From assembly GCA_023249675.1 (NCBI GenBank), contig JAHFCE010000013.1, positions 1 through 64,000 on the forward strand: a DNA stretch of 64,000 nt. The letters are read 5' to 3'. The notes under the pieces are model-generated. The model was not told the origin of the DNA, made no database searches, and worked only from the letters and a program-made list of their open reading frames with translations. Positions 8,525-16,577 of the stretch are shown piece after piece. A program made the translations under genes and the position numbers. The DNA is from Elusimicrobiota bacterium (GTDB taxonomy: Bacteria; Elusimicrobiota; Elusimicrobia; UBA1565; UBA9628). Within the stretch, counting starts at the first letter, position 1; every line of letters begins with the position of its first letter.

Positions 8525-8931
8525 TGCTCCTCAACCTTGAGCGCGCGGCACTCCTGGCCTGCGTGGGCGTGGCCGCCGAAGTGGTCTTCACCGCGCTGAC
8601 GTCCGACAAGTGCGGCAGCCGTCTGACCGGCTACTCCTACGCCTGGATGTTCCCCGTTTACGCCCTGCTGTACCCGGGCTTCCGGCTCCTGCTCCCTCAT
8701 ATCGGCGGCTGGGCTTGGCCGGCGAGGGCGGCGTCTTACGCGGTCCTGATCATGATCGGCGAACTGCTGACCGGCCTCGTGCTGCACGCCGCGCTCGGCG
8801 AGGCTCCCTGGGAGCCGGAATACCGCGGCAAGCGGTGGGCCGTCCTGAACCTCGTGCGCCTAGACTTCTTTCCGGCCTGGGCGCTGGGCGCTCTCGTATT
8901 CGAGCGCGCCTACCGCCTCATCGTCGTCTAG
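8524..8931 (+). CDS. Small polytopic membrane protein, unknown function
   Basis: About 135 residues with three or four membrane helices (LLACVGVAAEVVFTAL, FPVYALLYPGFRLLLPHIGG, YAVLIMIGELLTGLVLHAAL, FPAWALGALVFERAYRLI). The pattern of a conserved Glu and Gly in GELLTG followed by PWEPEYRGKRWAVLNLVRLDFFP recalls the family of putative four-helix permeases (CmpB-like), without certainty. The start is GTG 8524, overlapping the SEC-C stop with GGAG upstream, or GTG 8509 fifteen nt earlier. The 3' end overlaps the convergent SRPBCC gene by 4 nt. Confidence 0.65.
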   Translation: MLLNLERAALLACVGVAAEVVFTALTSDKCGSRLTGYSYAWMFPVYALLYPGFRLLLPHIGGWAWPARAASYAVLIMIGELLTGLVLHAALGEAPWEPEYRGKRWAVLNLVRLDFFPAWALGALVFERAYRLIVV

Positions 8932-9380
8932 GCCTCGAGGACTTGGAGCTGAAGGCGCCGATTGAGGGCCTCGGCGCGCTCTTTGATGACGTCGAGCTCG
9001 GTCTCGAGGGTGTGGTTAAGCCAACGGCGGACCAACGGACGCAACGGCCTCAGAAAGAGGGGCAGCTTGTATTCTTCAGCGTGCTCAAGCATCGTGCCGC
9101 CGTTGACAGGGCGAAGCATCACGCGGCACTCCATATGCTTGAGCGGTCCGGACAGCATCACGCCGCGGTAGCCGCCGTCCGGCGCGAACTGAAAACTGAA
9201 GGTGCCGCGCCACGGTATCCCCAAAAAGCGGCCCGAGGCCTCCGCCGATTCGCCGGCGGGAGAGATCGCGATGGAGTCCACCTTGGGCTCGTAGTGCACG
9301 ATCTCGCCGAGGTCGCGCAGGTAGCTGCGGACCGACTCGTGGGGAGCGCTGATCAGAATGCGGCGGTTGACGTTCAACAT
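8928..9380 (-). CDS. SRPBCC/START-like ligand-binding domain protein
   Basis: A 150-residue soluble protein. Its beginning (NRRILISAPHESVRSYLRDL) and the alternating beta pattern ending in a long C-terminal helix (RWLNHTLETELDVIKERAEA) are those of the SRPBCC helix-grip fold, found in polyketide cyclases, CoQ-binding proteins and START-like lipid binders. The ligand is unknown. The frame stays open upstream through tRNA-Gly, but coding through a tRNA is not credible; the ATG at 9380 lies 14 nt downstream of the tRNA CCA end and has no Shine-Dalgarno. Confidence 0.75.
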   Translation of the reverse strand: MLNVNRRILISAPHESVRSYLRDLGEIVHYEPKVDSIAISPAGESAEASGRFLGIPWRGTFSFQFAPDGGYRGVMLSGPLKHMECRVMLRPVNGGTMLEHAEEYKLPLFLRPLRPLVRRWLNHTLETELDVIKERAEALNRRLQLQVLEA

Positions 9381-9394
9381 TGTCGGGGGAAATT

Positions 9395-9468
9395 TGGAGC
9401 GGGCGAAGGGAATCGAACCCTCGTCTGATCCTTGGCAAGGACCCGTTCTACCATTGAACCACGCCCGC
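9395..9468 (-). tRNA. tRNA-Gly (anticodon GCC), CCA encoded
   Basis: A 74-nt tRNA on the minus strand with acceptor pair GCGGGCG/CGCCCGC, D arm, anticodon GCC in loop TTGCCAA, T arm GAGGG-TTCGATT-CCCTT and an encoded CCA end. The start codon of the SRPBCC gene follows 14 nt downstream on the same strand. Confidence 0.96.
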
Positions 9469-9480
9469 GGTTCGGGGGTG

Positions 9481-9509
9481 ATTCTAGCAAGAATCCGTCC
9501 CGATGGAAA
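9481..9509 (-). promoter_or_regulatory. Promoter of tRNA-Gly
   Basis: On the minus strand TTTCCA (-35, four of six consensus) and TAGAAT (-10, five of six) are separated by exactly 17 nt. The -10 ends 12 nt before the tRNA 5' end. It sits just downstream of the HD-GYP gene stop. Confidence 0.55.
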
Positions 9510-9513
9510 GGCG

Positions 9514-10692
9514 CTAAGCCGGCTTCGGGGCCTGCGGCAGCGGGAAGTGCTGTTGGAGAGAAGCGGCCTCGTCCACGACCATGCGCCGGTTCTCCTCATC
9601 GCGGGCTTCGAGAATCTCGGCGAATTTTTCGACGAGCACGGCGACCACTTTCGGGTCGAACTGCTGTCCGGAACGCTCTTGAATGTACTTGAGGGCGTCC
9701 TCGACGGTCCACTCGCCTTTGTACACGCGCTTCGATGACAGCGCGTCGAAGACGTCGGCGACGGTGACGATGCGCGCCTCGAGCGGAATCGCCTCGCCCT
9801 TGAGCGCGTACGGGTAGCCGCTGCCATCCCACCACTCATGGTGGCCGACGGCGATCTTGGCGGCCAAGCGCAGGAGGCGGCTCTCGGCGTTGGCGAGCAT
9901 CTTCGCGCCGTAAACCGTGTGCTTCTTCATCTCCTCGAACTCCTCCGGCGTGAGCTTCGCCGGCTTGCGGAGAATCGAGTCGGGAATGGCGACCTTGCCG
10001 ATGTCGTGCAGGGGCGCGGCATAGCGGATGTCCTCGGCCTCGAGAAACGAGAGGCCCATGCCCTGCGCGAGGATGCCGGAAAAGCGGCTCATGCGGCGCA
10101 GGTGGCGGCCGGTGTCCTCCTGGTCGCGGTACTCGGCCACAAGCGCCATGCGGTAGATGGTCTCGAGGTGCGAGCGGCGCAGGTCGTCGTAGAGCGTCGC
10201 GTTCTCGATGAACGTCGCCGCCATCGTGGCGAGAATGCGCAGCAGCCCCTCGTCTTCCTCGGTGAAGGAGCCCTTGGCCTTGTTGAGCACCTCGAAAACG
10301 CCCAGCGCCTTGCCGTCGCGGCCGCGCAGCGGCACGGCAAGCACGCTGCGCGTCTGGTAGCCGGTGATGCGATCGAGGTCCTGCGCGAAGCGAGTGTCCT
10401 TATAGGCGTCGCGGATGTTGACCGCCGAGCCGGTGCGCGCGACGAAGCCCGCGATGCCCTGGCCGATCGGGATGCGCAGGACTTTCTCCTCCATGCCAAG
10501 CGCAATCTTCGTCCACAGCTCGCCCTTGTAGAAGTCCACGAGAAACACCGAACAGCGGTCGGCGGAAAGGATGTTGCGCACCTCCTCGGCGATGATGCCA
10601 AGAAGAGTGTCGAGGCTCGTCTCGGCGGCGACCATGCGACCAAACCGAGCCAGAAGGGACTGACGCTGCTCGAGCTCTTGTCTACGTCCCAT
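9514..10692 (-). CDS. GAF / HD-GYP domain protein (cyclic-di-GMP phosphodiesterase family)
   Basis: A 392-residue cytoplasmic protein: GAF sensor domain at about residues 25-165 (CSVFLVDFYKGELWTKIALG; IPIGQGIAGFVARTG), then an HD-GYP domain at about 180-370. The metal-binding HD (PLHDIGKVAIPD), the HH pair and the GYP signature (HHEWWDGSGYP) and VTVADVFDAL are all intact, so c-di-GMP hydrolysis to pGpG/GMP is expected. The ATG overlaps the upstream glcF-like stop by 11 nt, so it is translated with that gene. The GAF ligand is unknown. Confidence 0.9.
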   Translation of the reverse strand: MGRRQELEQRQSLLARFGRMVAAETSLDTLLGIIAEEVRNILSADRCSVFLVDFYKGELWTKIALGMEEKVLRIPIGQGIAGFVARTGSAVNIRDAYKDTRFAQDLDRITGYQTRSVLAVPLRGRDGKALGVFEVLNKAKGSFTEEDEGLLRILATMAATFIENATLYDDLRRSHLETIYRMALVAEYRDQEDTGRHLRRMSRFSGILAQGMGLSFLEAEDIRYAAPLHDIGKVAIPDSILRKPAKLTPEEFEEMKKHTVYGAKMLANAESRLLRLAAKIAVGHHEWWDGSGYPYALKGEAIPLEARIVTVADVFDALSSKRVYKGEWTVEDALKYIQERSGQQFDPKVVAVLVEKFAEILEARDEENRRMVVDEAASLQQHFPLPQAPKPA

Positions 10693-11974
10693 GTTTTTTT
10701 TCGAGGGCCCCGGCGACGAACTCGGAGAGGTGGAGCGCCTTCGCGTCAGGATAGTATTTCCTCAATCCACGGGCAAGCTGGATCAGGCACGACGTCGAGC
10801 TCGTCAAGATCAGCCCCGCCTGCGCGGCCGCGGCGTTGCCGACCTTCGTTTTGAGCAGCTCATCAGAAAGCTCCTCATGCACAAACCCGAAGGCCCCCGC
10901 ACCTCCGCAGCAGGCGTCCGCGCCCGCCATCTCGCAGTACGATCCGCCCGCCACCCTTTTGGCGGCGCGGCGCGGCTGATCCTTGATGCCCTGAGGATTG
11001 ATCGCACGACACGAATCGTGATAGGTCGTTGCGACGCCTGCGGCGACATTCAGCGGCAGCTGATCGGCGCATTCACCATAGATCTCGATGACATCGCGCA
11101 CGCGCGCCGCAAAAGCGACGGCGCGCGCTCGCCACGCGGCGTCCTCCGGTTTGAGGAACAACTGCGGGTACGTTTTTAGAAAGGCCACGCAGGACGAACA
11201 GTCCCCGATAATGGGCTCGGCTCCATTTTTTTCCGCGTGCTCGATATTTTTCTTGGCCAGTTCGCGAGCGTCCGACAATTCCCCGTAGTTATGGGCCAGG
11301 AGTCCGCAGCATGGATTATTGAGATACGCCCCTTTGCCTTTCAGCTCGTCCAACGCGAACATCGTTGCCGTGCCGACGCGAGGGTAGAGATAACGGGAAC
11401 CGCACGGCGCGAAATAGCGATACGCTGGAGTTTCTGGATTTTTTCTCTTCTTTGTCAGATCGTCGAGATTGCGCAGCGGCGCCTCGTTGGTGTGCTCATC
11501 CATCGCGGCCAGCACGGGCAGGCCGACGGCGCGCAGAAGCGGCCTCCCCAGTTTCGACAGGCCCGTTTTCTTGAAGAAGAACCCGATTTTCAGAAGAACG
11601 GCAAAGGATTTTGGACTCGCGATCATGACGCGACAGATCTTTCTCACCAACCAATGTGTCTCGCCCTTCAGCATCCGCCGTCCTTCAAGCACGATGTCGA
11701 CGACGGGCACCTTCGCGTAGCACGCCGTCGTGCATGCGCCGCACCCCAAACATGTCGACAGCGCCTCCAGGGCATACGTCGTATCGTTGAGCTTGCCCTC
11801 GAGCATCAGGCGCACGATCTGGTTGCGCCCGCGCGGCGATTTGGACTCGTCGCCGGTGGCGACGTAGGTGGGACAAGCCTGCTCGCAGTAGCCGCAGCGG
11901 GAGCACTGGCTCACCGCATCGTAGGTGGAGCGCTCGCCGAGATCGGTGATCAGGCGCCCGAGAGATTCGGCCAT
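10682..11974 (-). CDS. glcF: Glycolate oxidase iron-sulfur subunit (GlcF-like)
   Basis: A 430-residue protein with two N-terminal [4Fe-4S] motifs (CSRCGYCEQACP and CLGCGACTTACY) and two CCG domains (NNPCCGLLAHNYG and ADACCGGAGAF) that bind further cofactors in the GlcF/heterodisulfide-reductase family. With the GlcD-GlcE fusion at 12625-14619 it would form a 2-hydroxy-acid dehydrogenase (glycolate or D-lactate) feeding electrons to the membrane. A toxin-antitoxin pair now separates the two genes. A TATAAT hexamer ends 6 nt before its ATG, inside the tail of the toxin unit, giving it its own promoter. Confidence 0.88.
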   Translation of the reverse strand: MAESLGRLITDLGERSTYDAVSQCSRCGYCEQACPTYVATGDESKSPRGRNQIVRLMLEGKLNDTTYALEALSTCLGCGACTTACYAKVPVVDIVLEGRRMLKGETHWLVRKICRVMIASPKSFAVLLKIGFFFKKTGLSKLGRPLLRAVGLPVLAAMDEHTNEAPLRNLDDLTKKRKNPETPAYRYFAPCGSRYLYPRVGTATMFALDELKGKGAYLNNPCCGLLAHNYGELSDARELAKKNIEHAEKNGAEPIIGDCSSCVAFLKTYPQLFLKPEDAAWRARAVAFAARVRDVIEIYGECADQLPLNVAAGVATTYHDSCRAINPQGIKDQPRRAAKRVAGGSYCEMAGADACCGGAGAFGFVHEELSDELLKTKVGNAAAAQAGLILTSSTSCLIQLARGLRKYYPDAKALHLSEFVAGALEKKHGT

Positions 11975-11980
11975 CCCCTC

Positions 11981-11986
11981 ATTATA
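11981..11986 (-). promoter_or_regulatory. -10 element (TATAAT) 6 nt before glcF start
   Basis: A perfect TATAAT on the minus strand is followed by GAGGGG and then ATG at 11974. The RNA would start at or within a base or two of the start codon, so GAGGGG would not be transcribed as a Shine-Dalgarno. No good -35 was seen. Confidence 0.5.
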
Positions 11987-11991
11987 CCGCG

Positions 11992-12249
11992 CTAACGCCG
12001 ATAGACTTCGCGGCGATGACCGATCCGGTAGATCCGAACCAGACGCGACGCATCGTCAACGGTGTAAAGGACGCGGTAATCGCCTTTACGTACGCGCCAG
12101 CCGTCGCTTCCCGATAGTTTCTTGGCGCCCGGCGGACGCGGATTGCTCTCGAGATCGTCCAGAACGGCAGAGATCAGTTCCCGGCGCTCCCGCGGAAGGC
12201 TCTTCAGCTCCTTAAGCGCTCGCGTCTCGAGCTCCAGCCGATAGGCCAC
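11992..12249 (-). CDS. relE: RelE/ParE-family toxin
   Basis: An 85-residue toxin of the RelE superfamily (ribosome-dependent mRNA interferases and relatives). The family core is plain: YRLELETRALKELKSLP, then WRVRKGDYRVLYTV, then the C-terminal IYRIGHRREVYR with the catalytic-type Arg/Tyr cluster. The start GTG at 12249 lies 1 nt after the antitoxin stop; an upstream in-frame extension overlaps the antitoxin and is rejected. Toxin and antitoxin sit between two subunits of one oxidase, suggesting insertion. Confidence 0.88.
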   Translation of the reverse strand: MAYRLELETRALKELKSLPRERRELISAVLDDLESNPRPPGAKKLSGSDGWRVRKGDYRVLYTVDDASRLVRIYRIGHRREVYRR

Positions 12250-12250
12250 C

Positions 12251-12469
12251 TTACTTGAGGTCCTTCTTGACAGAACTCCACGCGTGAAAGCCCGTGGCTT
12301 CCTTGACCGCCTGGCGCAGGTCATGGGCGTCCATAAGGTCCTCGAGCTTCTCGCGAATGGCCTCCTCGACCACGAAGTTCTTCTTCAGGCCGAGGCTTTC
12401 GCAGACGAGGCTGATCTGACGCTTCAGCTCGCCGGGTATCTTCGTGGCGAAGACCTCGTTCTTTTTCAT
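12251..12469 (-). CDS. Ribbon-helix-helix antitoxin
   Basis: A 72-residue protein whose N-terminal strand (EVFATKIPGELKRQISLVCE) and two helices fit a CopG-type ribbon-helix-helix DNA-binding fold; the C-terminal third should wrap the toxin. It precedes the RelE-family gene by 1 nt, the usual antitoxin-first order. The promoter and an 18-bp perfect operator palindrome lie immediately upstream and the -10 ends only 6 nt before the ATG, predicting a leaderless, self-repressed mRNA. Confidence 0.85.
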   Translation of the reverse strand: MKKNEVFATKIPGELKRQISLVCESLGLKKNFVVEEAIREKLEDLMDAHDLRQAVKEATGFHAWSSVKKDLK

Positions 12470-12475
12470 AACTAA

Positions 12476-12504
12476 AGTTTACCTTGGTAAACTATGGTTG
12501 TCAA
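12476..12504 (-). promoter_or_regulatory. Toxin-antitoxin promoter with overlapping palindromic operator
   Basis: On the minus strand a perfect -35 TTGACA (12504-12499) and a -10 TAAACT (12481-12476) are 17 nt apart. The perfect palindrome AGTTTACC-TT-GGTAAACT (12476-12493) covers the -10 and part of the spacer, as expected for repression by the RHH antitoxin or antitoxin-toxin complex. Confidence 0.85.
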
Positions 12505-12624
12505 TAGACCCGATACAGTGAATAGTTTTCTATCCGCCGCTTTGGCAGCGAGAGAGCTTTCCCAAGGCACGGCACTTCACAGATTTCCGCGCAGCGCAAA
12601 CCCTGGCGCCGCAGGCAATAGCGC

Positions 12625-14619
12625 CTATCGTTCCGCCAGCCCGGGGTTGAGGCGGCCGTCGGGATCGAAGGCTTTGCGCACGACGCGCGCCCACGGCGAA
12701 AACTTCGGCGGCTTCGGCGCCGACACGATCGCAGGAACATCGACCGGACGGGCGTGGAGCTTCATCGTGGCTTCGAGAATCACTCCGCAAGTCCCCCACG
12801 AGCCGAGCAGAAGGCGGGAGAGATCGTAACCCGCCACGTTCTTGACCACCTTCCCCCCCAACTCGACGACGTCGCCGTTGGAGAGAAGCACGCGCAGTCC
12901 CAGGATATCCTCGCGCAGACCGGTCCACGGCCGCGTCGCGAGCAGGCCGCCGAGCGTGCCGCCGCACTTGGGCAGGCGCACGAACGTGCCTTGGCTTCCC
13001 AGCTCGCGGTGCAAAACGTCCATCGAGACGCCGGCCTCGACGGTGAGCGTGTAGTTGCGCTTGTCGAGGTCGACGATGCGGCATAAGCCCGTGGTCAGAA
13101 GTTCGACGGCCCCGTTAGGTGTCGCGTCCTTCCAGCGCGTGGAGGCGCCGCGCACGCGGAACTCAACGCCGACGGGCGCCGAACGGACTTGATCGACGAG
13201 CCTGGCGGCGTCTTCAGACAGCGCGCCGGCGGGCGGACGCACGAAGCCAGGGCCCGGCTTGGAGCCCGGAATCGGGAATAATTTATCAGGATTGGACAGA
13301 TGGCCCGGATCGACCGCATCTTTGACCCGATGGAACAATTTGAGGGTTTCATCGGTAAACAGCCAGGCCATCGCGTCGCGCTTGTCGAGGCCGATGCCGT
13401 GCTCGCCGGACAGCGAGCCGCCGAGCTCCACGCAGGCCTGAAGCATCTCATGGCCCGCGGCCTTGACGCGCGCGGTCAAGGCTTCGTCGCGCTCATCATA
13501 GGCGATGTTCGGGTGGATGTTGCCGTCGCCCGCATGGAAGAGCAGGTACGCCTTGACCTGATGTTTGGCCGCTATCTCCTGGATGCGGCGCACGACATCG
13601 GGCAGCTTGTCGCGCGGAACGACCCCATCCTCGACGAGCACGTTGGGTGCTAAGCGCGCGAGCGCCGCGTAGGCGCCGCGGCGGCCTTCCCACAGGCGCT
13701 CGCGCTCGGCCGGATCGGTCGCGGCGCGCACCGAGGCCGCGCCCGACTCCCGGCACAGGCGCTCGACCGCCGCGGCCTCGCGCGCGCAGTCAGCACGCGG
13801 GCCGTCGAGCTCGATAAGCAGGATCGCCGGATCCTTCGGGTAGCCGAGCGGACGACCGACTTCGACGGACTCGACGGTGGGACGGTCCATCGCCTCCAGG
13901 CAGCGCGGCACCACCCCCGCCGCGATGATCGACGACACGCAGGCGACGGCGGCGTCGATGGAGGCAAAGCCCGCGAGGATCGTGCGCGTGTCCTCCGGCA
14001 GCGGCGTGAGCTTGACCCACAACTTGACGAGGATGCCGAGCGTGCCTTCGGCGCCGATGAGCAGGCTGAGGAGCTCGGGGCCATCGTCATCAAGAGAAAA
14101 TTTGGCGACCGAACCATCGGGCATCACGGCCTCGGCCGCGAGAATATGGTTCGTCGTCACGCCGTACTTGAGGCAGCGCGGCCCCCCCGCGTTTTCGGCC
14201 GCGTTGCCGCCGATCGTCGAGACCTTAAAGCTCGCCGGATCAGGCGCGTAAAACAGGCCGACCTTCTCGGCTTCGCGCTGAAGCGCGAGATTGATCACCC
14301 CGGGCTCCACGCAGGCGACGCCGCGGGCCGCGTCAAGCGACAAGATCCGGTTGAGATGTGCCAGCGCGATCACGAGTCCGCCCTTGACCGGGATGCAGCC
14401 GCCGGACAGGTTTGTCCCAGCACCCCGGGCGATGAAAGGGACTTGATTCGCCGCGCACCAGGCCACCGCGCGGCGGACGTCCGACACGCTGCGCGCGATG
14501 AGAACGGCATCGGGACGCGCCCGATCAAGCGCTCCATCGTAGGAATACACCGAGAGCTCGGTCGGCGAGCAAAGAAGGGAACCGGGCGCCACCTGCACCT
14601 CAAGCTCGGCAAGGCGCAT
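12625..14619 (-). CDS. glcD: GlcD-GlcE fusion: FAD-linked 2-hydroxy-acid oxidase
   Basis: A 664-residue protein joining the catalytic flavoprotein GlcD (about residues 1-450: FAD-binding motif PFIARGAGTNLSGG, GGNAAENAGGPRCLKYG and C-terminal FAD-oxidase domain with HAGDGNIHPN and GEHGIG) to a second FAD-binding GlcE-like domain (about 490-664: PKCGGTLGGLLATRPWTG, KVVKNVAGYDLSRL). In E. coli these are separate subunits of glycolate oxidase. The start is ATG 14619, overlapping the kinase stop as ATGA; the open frame upstream lies within the kinase gene and is not coding. The partner FeS subunit is at 10682-11974. Confidence 0.9.
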   Translation of the reverse strand: MRLAELEVQVAPGSLLCSPTELSVYSYDGALDRARPDAVLIARSVSDVRRAVAWCAANQVPFIARGAGTNLSGGCIPVKGGLVIALAHLNRILSLDAARGVACVEPGVINLALQREAEKVGLFYAPDPASFKVSTIGGNAAENAGGPRCLKYGVTTNHILAAEAVMPDGSVAKFSLDDDGPELLSLLIGAEGTLGILVKLWVKLTPLPEDTRTILAGFASIDAAVACVSSIIAAGVVPRCLEAMDRPTVESVEVGRPLGYPKDPAILLIELDGPRADCAREAAAVERLCRESGAASVRAATDPAERERLWEGRRGAYAALARLAPNVLVEDGVVPRDKLPDVVRRIQEIAAKHQVKAYLLFHAGDGNIHPNIAYDERDEALTARVKAAGHEMLQACVELGGSLSGEHGIGLDKRDAMAWLFTDETLKLFHRVKDAVDPGHLSNPDKLFPIPGSKPGPGFVRPPAGALSEDAARLVDQVRSAPVGVEFRVRGASTRWKDATPNGAVELLTTGLCRIVDLDKRNYTLTVEAGVSMDVLHRELGSQGTFVRLPKCGGTLGGLLATRPWTGLREDILGLRVLLSNGDVVELGGKVVKNVAGYDLSRLLLGSWGTCGVILEATMKLHARPVDVPAIVSAPKPPKFSPWARVVRKAFDPDGRLNPGLAER

Positions 14620-16577
14620 CAGGCCGCCGGCGGCGCCTTCGGGATCGGCAACTTGAAGAAAAAGAACGAGCCCACGCCCGGCGCGGACTCGATGCCCATC
14701 TCGCCGCCGTGCATCTGCACGATCTCGCGCGCGATCTTCAGGCCGAGGCCGAAGCCGCCCTTGCGCATCACCTGCGCCTCCTTCGTTTGGAAGAAGCGAT
14801 CCCAAATGCGCGGCAAGTCCTCTTTTGAGATGCCGACGCCGGTGTCGCGCACGCCCACGATGACCCAGTCGGGCGAGGCCGCGACTTCAATAGTGACCTT
14901 GCCGCCTTCCTTCGTGTACTGAACGGCGTTCGTGCACAGATTCTGGATGACCTGGCCGATGCGGTTCGGATCGCCTCGCAACTCAGGGATCGAAGCCGGC
15001 AGTGCTACCGCGAACTGGATCTGCTTGCGCGCGGCGACGACATCCACGCGCGACTTGACCTCGGAGACGACCGCGGCGAGGTCCAGCGCGCCGATGTCGA
15101 CGCGCAGCTTGCCGGACTCGATGGCGGCCAAGTCCACGAGGTCGGAGACGAGCAGGTTCATCGTCTTCGCCGCGTTGTGGATGTGCGAGGCGCACTTCAG
15201 CTCATCGGGCTTATCCTTGAGGCGCATGCCGAGCACCTCGCTGTAGCCGAGGATGGCGGTGAGCGGGTTCTTGACGTCGTGCGCGACGGTCGCGAAGAAC
15301 TTGGTCTGGAAGCCGTTGACCTCGGCGAGCCTCTGCGCGGACAACTCAGCCGCCTTGCGCAAGCGGGTATTCTCCAGGAGCAGGAAACGGCGCTCGAGCG
15401 CGCGTTCGATCGAGAGCAGCAGGCGCGAGACGTCGATCGGCTTGAGGATGGCGTCATCGAGGCCCAGCTCGACCGCGCGGCTCACACCCTTGAGCGCGTC
15501 TTGGGCCGGGAACTGGTCGATCATGAGCACGATGCGCAGATCCTTGTCCTTCTCGCGCAGCGCGAGCGCCAATTTAGCGCCCGCGAGCTTGGTCGCCTCG
15601 AGCGCGCTGCCGCCGATGGCCGCGAGCGCGAAAGGCTTCTTCTGCATGAGGCGCAGGCCCTCCTCGCCATCCATGGTCGTCGCGACCTCGTAGCCGCGAG
15701 ACAGCAGGACCTCGGACAAACGCGCGAGCGTGCCCATCTCGTTGTCGACGATGAGGATGCGCTCCACCTCGCGCGGGCCCGAGCGCGCGGCCGAGAGACC
15801 CTCGGTCAGAATCTCGGCGACGCGGACCGCGGCCTCGCGCGGCAGGAGCGCGGGAAGGCCGCCCTTGACCGCGGCGCTCGCGCTGCGGACCCAGTCGACG
15901 GTCGTCACCGCGTAGGCGACGGCGTTTGGAATCGTCTTGCGCAGGTGGGCGTCGAGCGCCACGGCATCGGCCCAGGACTGGACGAAACGCACGACCGCCA
16001 CCTTGCCGAGCATGGCCTGCGACGCCCCTGTTTGCTCGCCTTTGCCGGCAAGGCGCCCCCAAAAACCGACCGGCTTGGCGCGCGCCTGCTCCTCGGCCAA
16101 GCGATTTTGATCGGCCAGCAGTTCAACGAGGCCGATCGGCGTTTCCATCGGAATGAACGCGACCCCGGACTGCCGCAAGGCGTTCTGAAGCGCCTGCGTG
16201 ATGTAAAGCGTCTGATCAAGGAGGAACACGACGGGAACCTCGACGGCGCGGACCTGATCGAGGAAGCCCTGGGGCAGAGGCCACGCCAGACGCCGCAGAG
16301 GTGCTGGCTGCGCGGGCGAGAGCACGGTCGCGGGCTCGAGCACGATCAGCGCAAAGCCCCCTTTCTCCTTCTGCAGCGCGGCGAGCGACGAACGGTCCGC
16401 CGGCGGCACGCGGGCCGCATCGAGCACGACGGCCGAAAACGCCTCGGTCGCCAGGCGCGCGGCGGCCGCCCGGACGTCGGCCGCCGCGAGCAGCTCGAAT
16501 TCGCGTCCGGCCGGAGACGACGCCATTTCGTTGGCGAGCGCGGGGTCAACCCCGACAAGAAGGATTCGCCCCTTCAA
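14619..16577 (-). CDS. Cytoplasmic hybrid histidine kinase with degenerate internal receiver
   Basis: A 652-residue protein with no membrane segment. Residues 1-115 look like a receiver domain with a candidate phospho-Asp (VVLDAARVP, D53). Residues 272-395 form a second receiver-like domain (RILIVDNEMGTL; ILKP lysine at 379), but the phospho-acceptor position is replaced (FALAAIGGS), so it should be a pseudo-receiver. HisKA carries His433 in VAHDVKNPLTAILGYSE, and the ATPase has N box, DTGVGI and GFGLGLKIA. The ATG overlaps the lyase stop by 4 nt and its stop overlaps glcD, placing it in the same unit as the lyase and oxidase. Confidence 0.88.
   Translation of the reverse strand: MKGRILLVGVDPALANEMASSPAGREFELLAAADVRAAAARLATEAFSAVVLDAARVPPADRSSLAALQKEKGGFALIVLEPATVLSPAQPAPLRRLAWPLPQGFLDQVRAVEVPVVFLLDQTLYITQALQNALRQSGVAFIPMETPIGLVELLADQNRLAEEQARAKPVGFWGRLAGKGEQTGASQAMLGKVAVVRFVQSWADAVALDAHLRKTIPNAVAYAVTTVDWVRSASAAVKGGLPALLPREAAVRVAEILTEGLSAARSGPREVERILIVDNEMGTLARLSEVLLSRGYEVATTMDGEEGLRLMQKKPFALAAIGGSALEATKLAGAKLALALREKDKDLRIVLMIDQFPAQDALKGVSRAVELGLDDAILKPIDVSRLLLSIERALERRFLLLENTRLRKAAELSAQRLAEVNGFQTKFFATVAHDVKNPLTAILGYSEVLGMRLKDKPDELKCASHIHNAAKTMNLLVSDLVDLAAIESGKLRVDIGALDLAAVVSEVKSRVDVVAARKQIQFAVALPASIPELRGDPNRIGQVIQNLCTNAVQYTKEGGKVTIEVAASPDWVIVGVRDTGVGISKEDLPRIWDRFFQTKEAQVMRKGGFGLGLKIAREIVQMHGGEMGIESAPGVGSFFFFKLPIPKAPPAA

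Noticed and set aside
8928-9839. A 303-codon minus-strand frame running through tRNA-Gly and the end of the HD-GYP gene
   Set aside because: The tRNA is certain and the SRPBCC domain begins at ATG 9380; the upstream part is Arg/Ser-rich shadow translation.
12494-12624. A small gene in the gap between the TA promoter and the GlcD-GlcE stop
   Set aside because: Short frames there have no start signal or recognisable protein; apart from the TA -35 I see nothing in it.
14619-14805. N-terminal extension of the GlcD-GlcE protein to 14805
   Set aside because: It overlaps the conserved ATPase end of the kinase gene, while ATG 14619 gives an ATGA overlap and the correct GlcD N-terminus.
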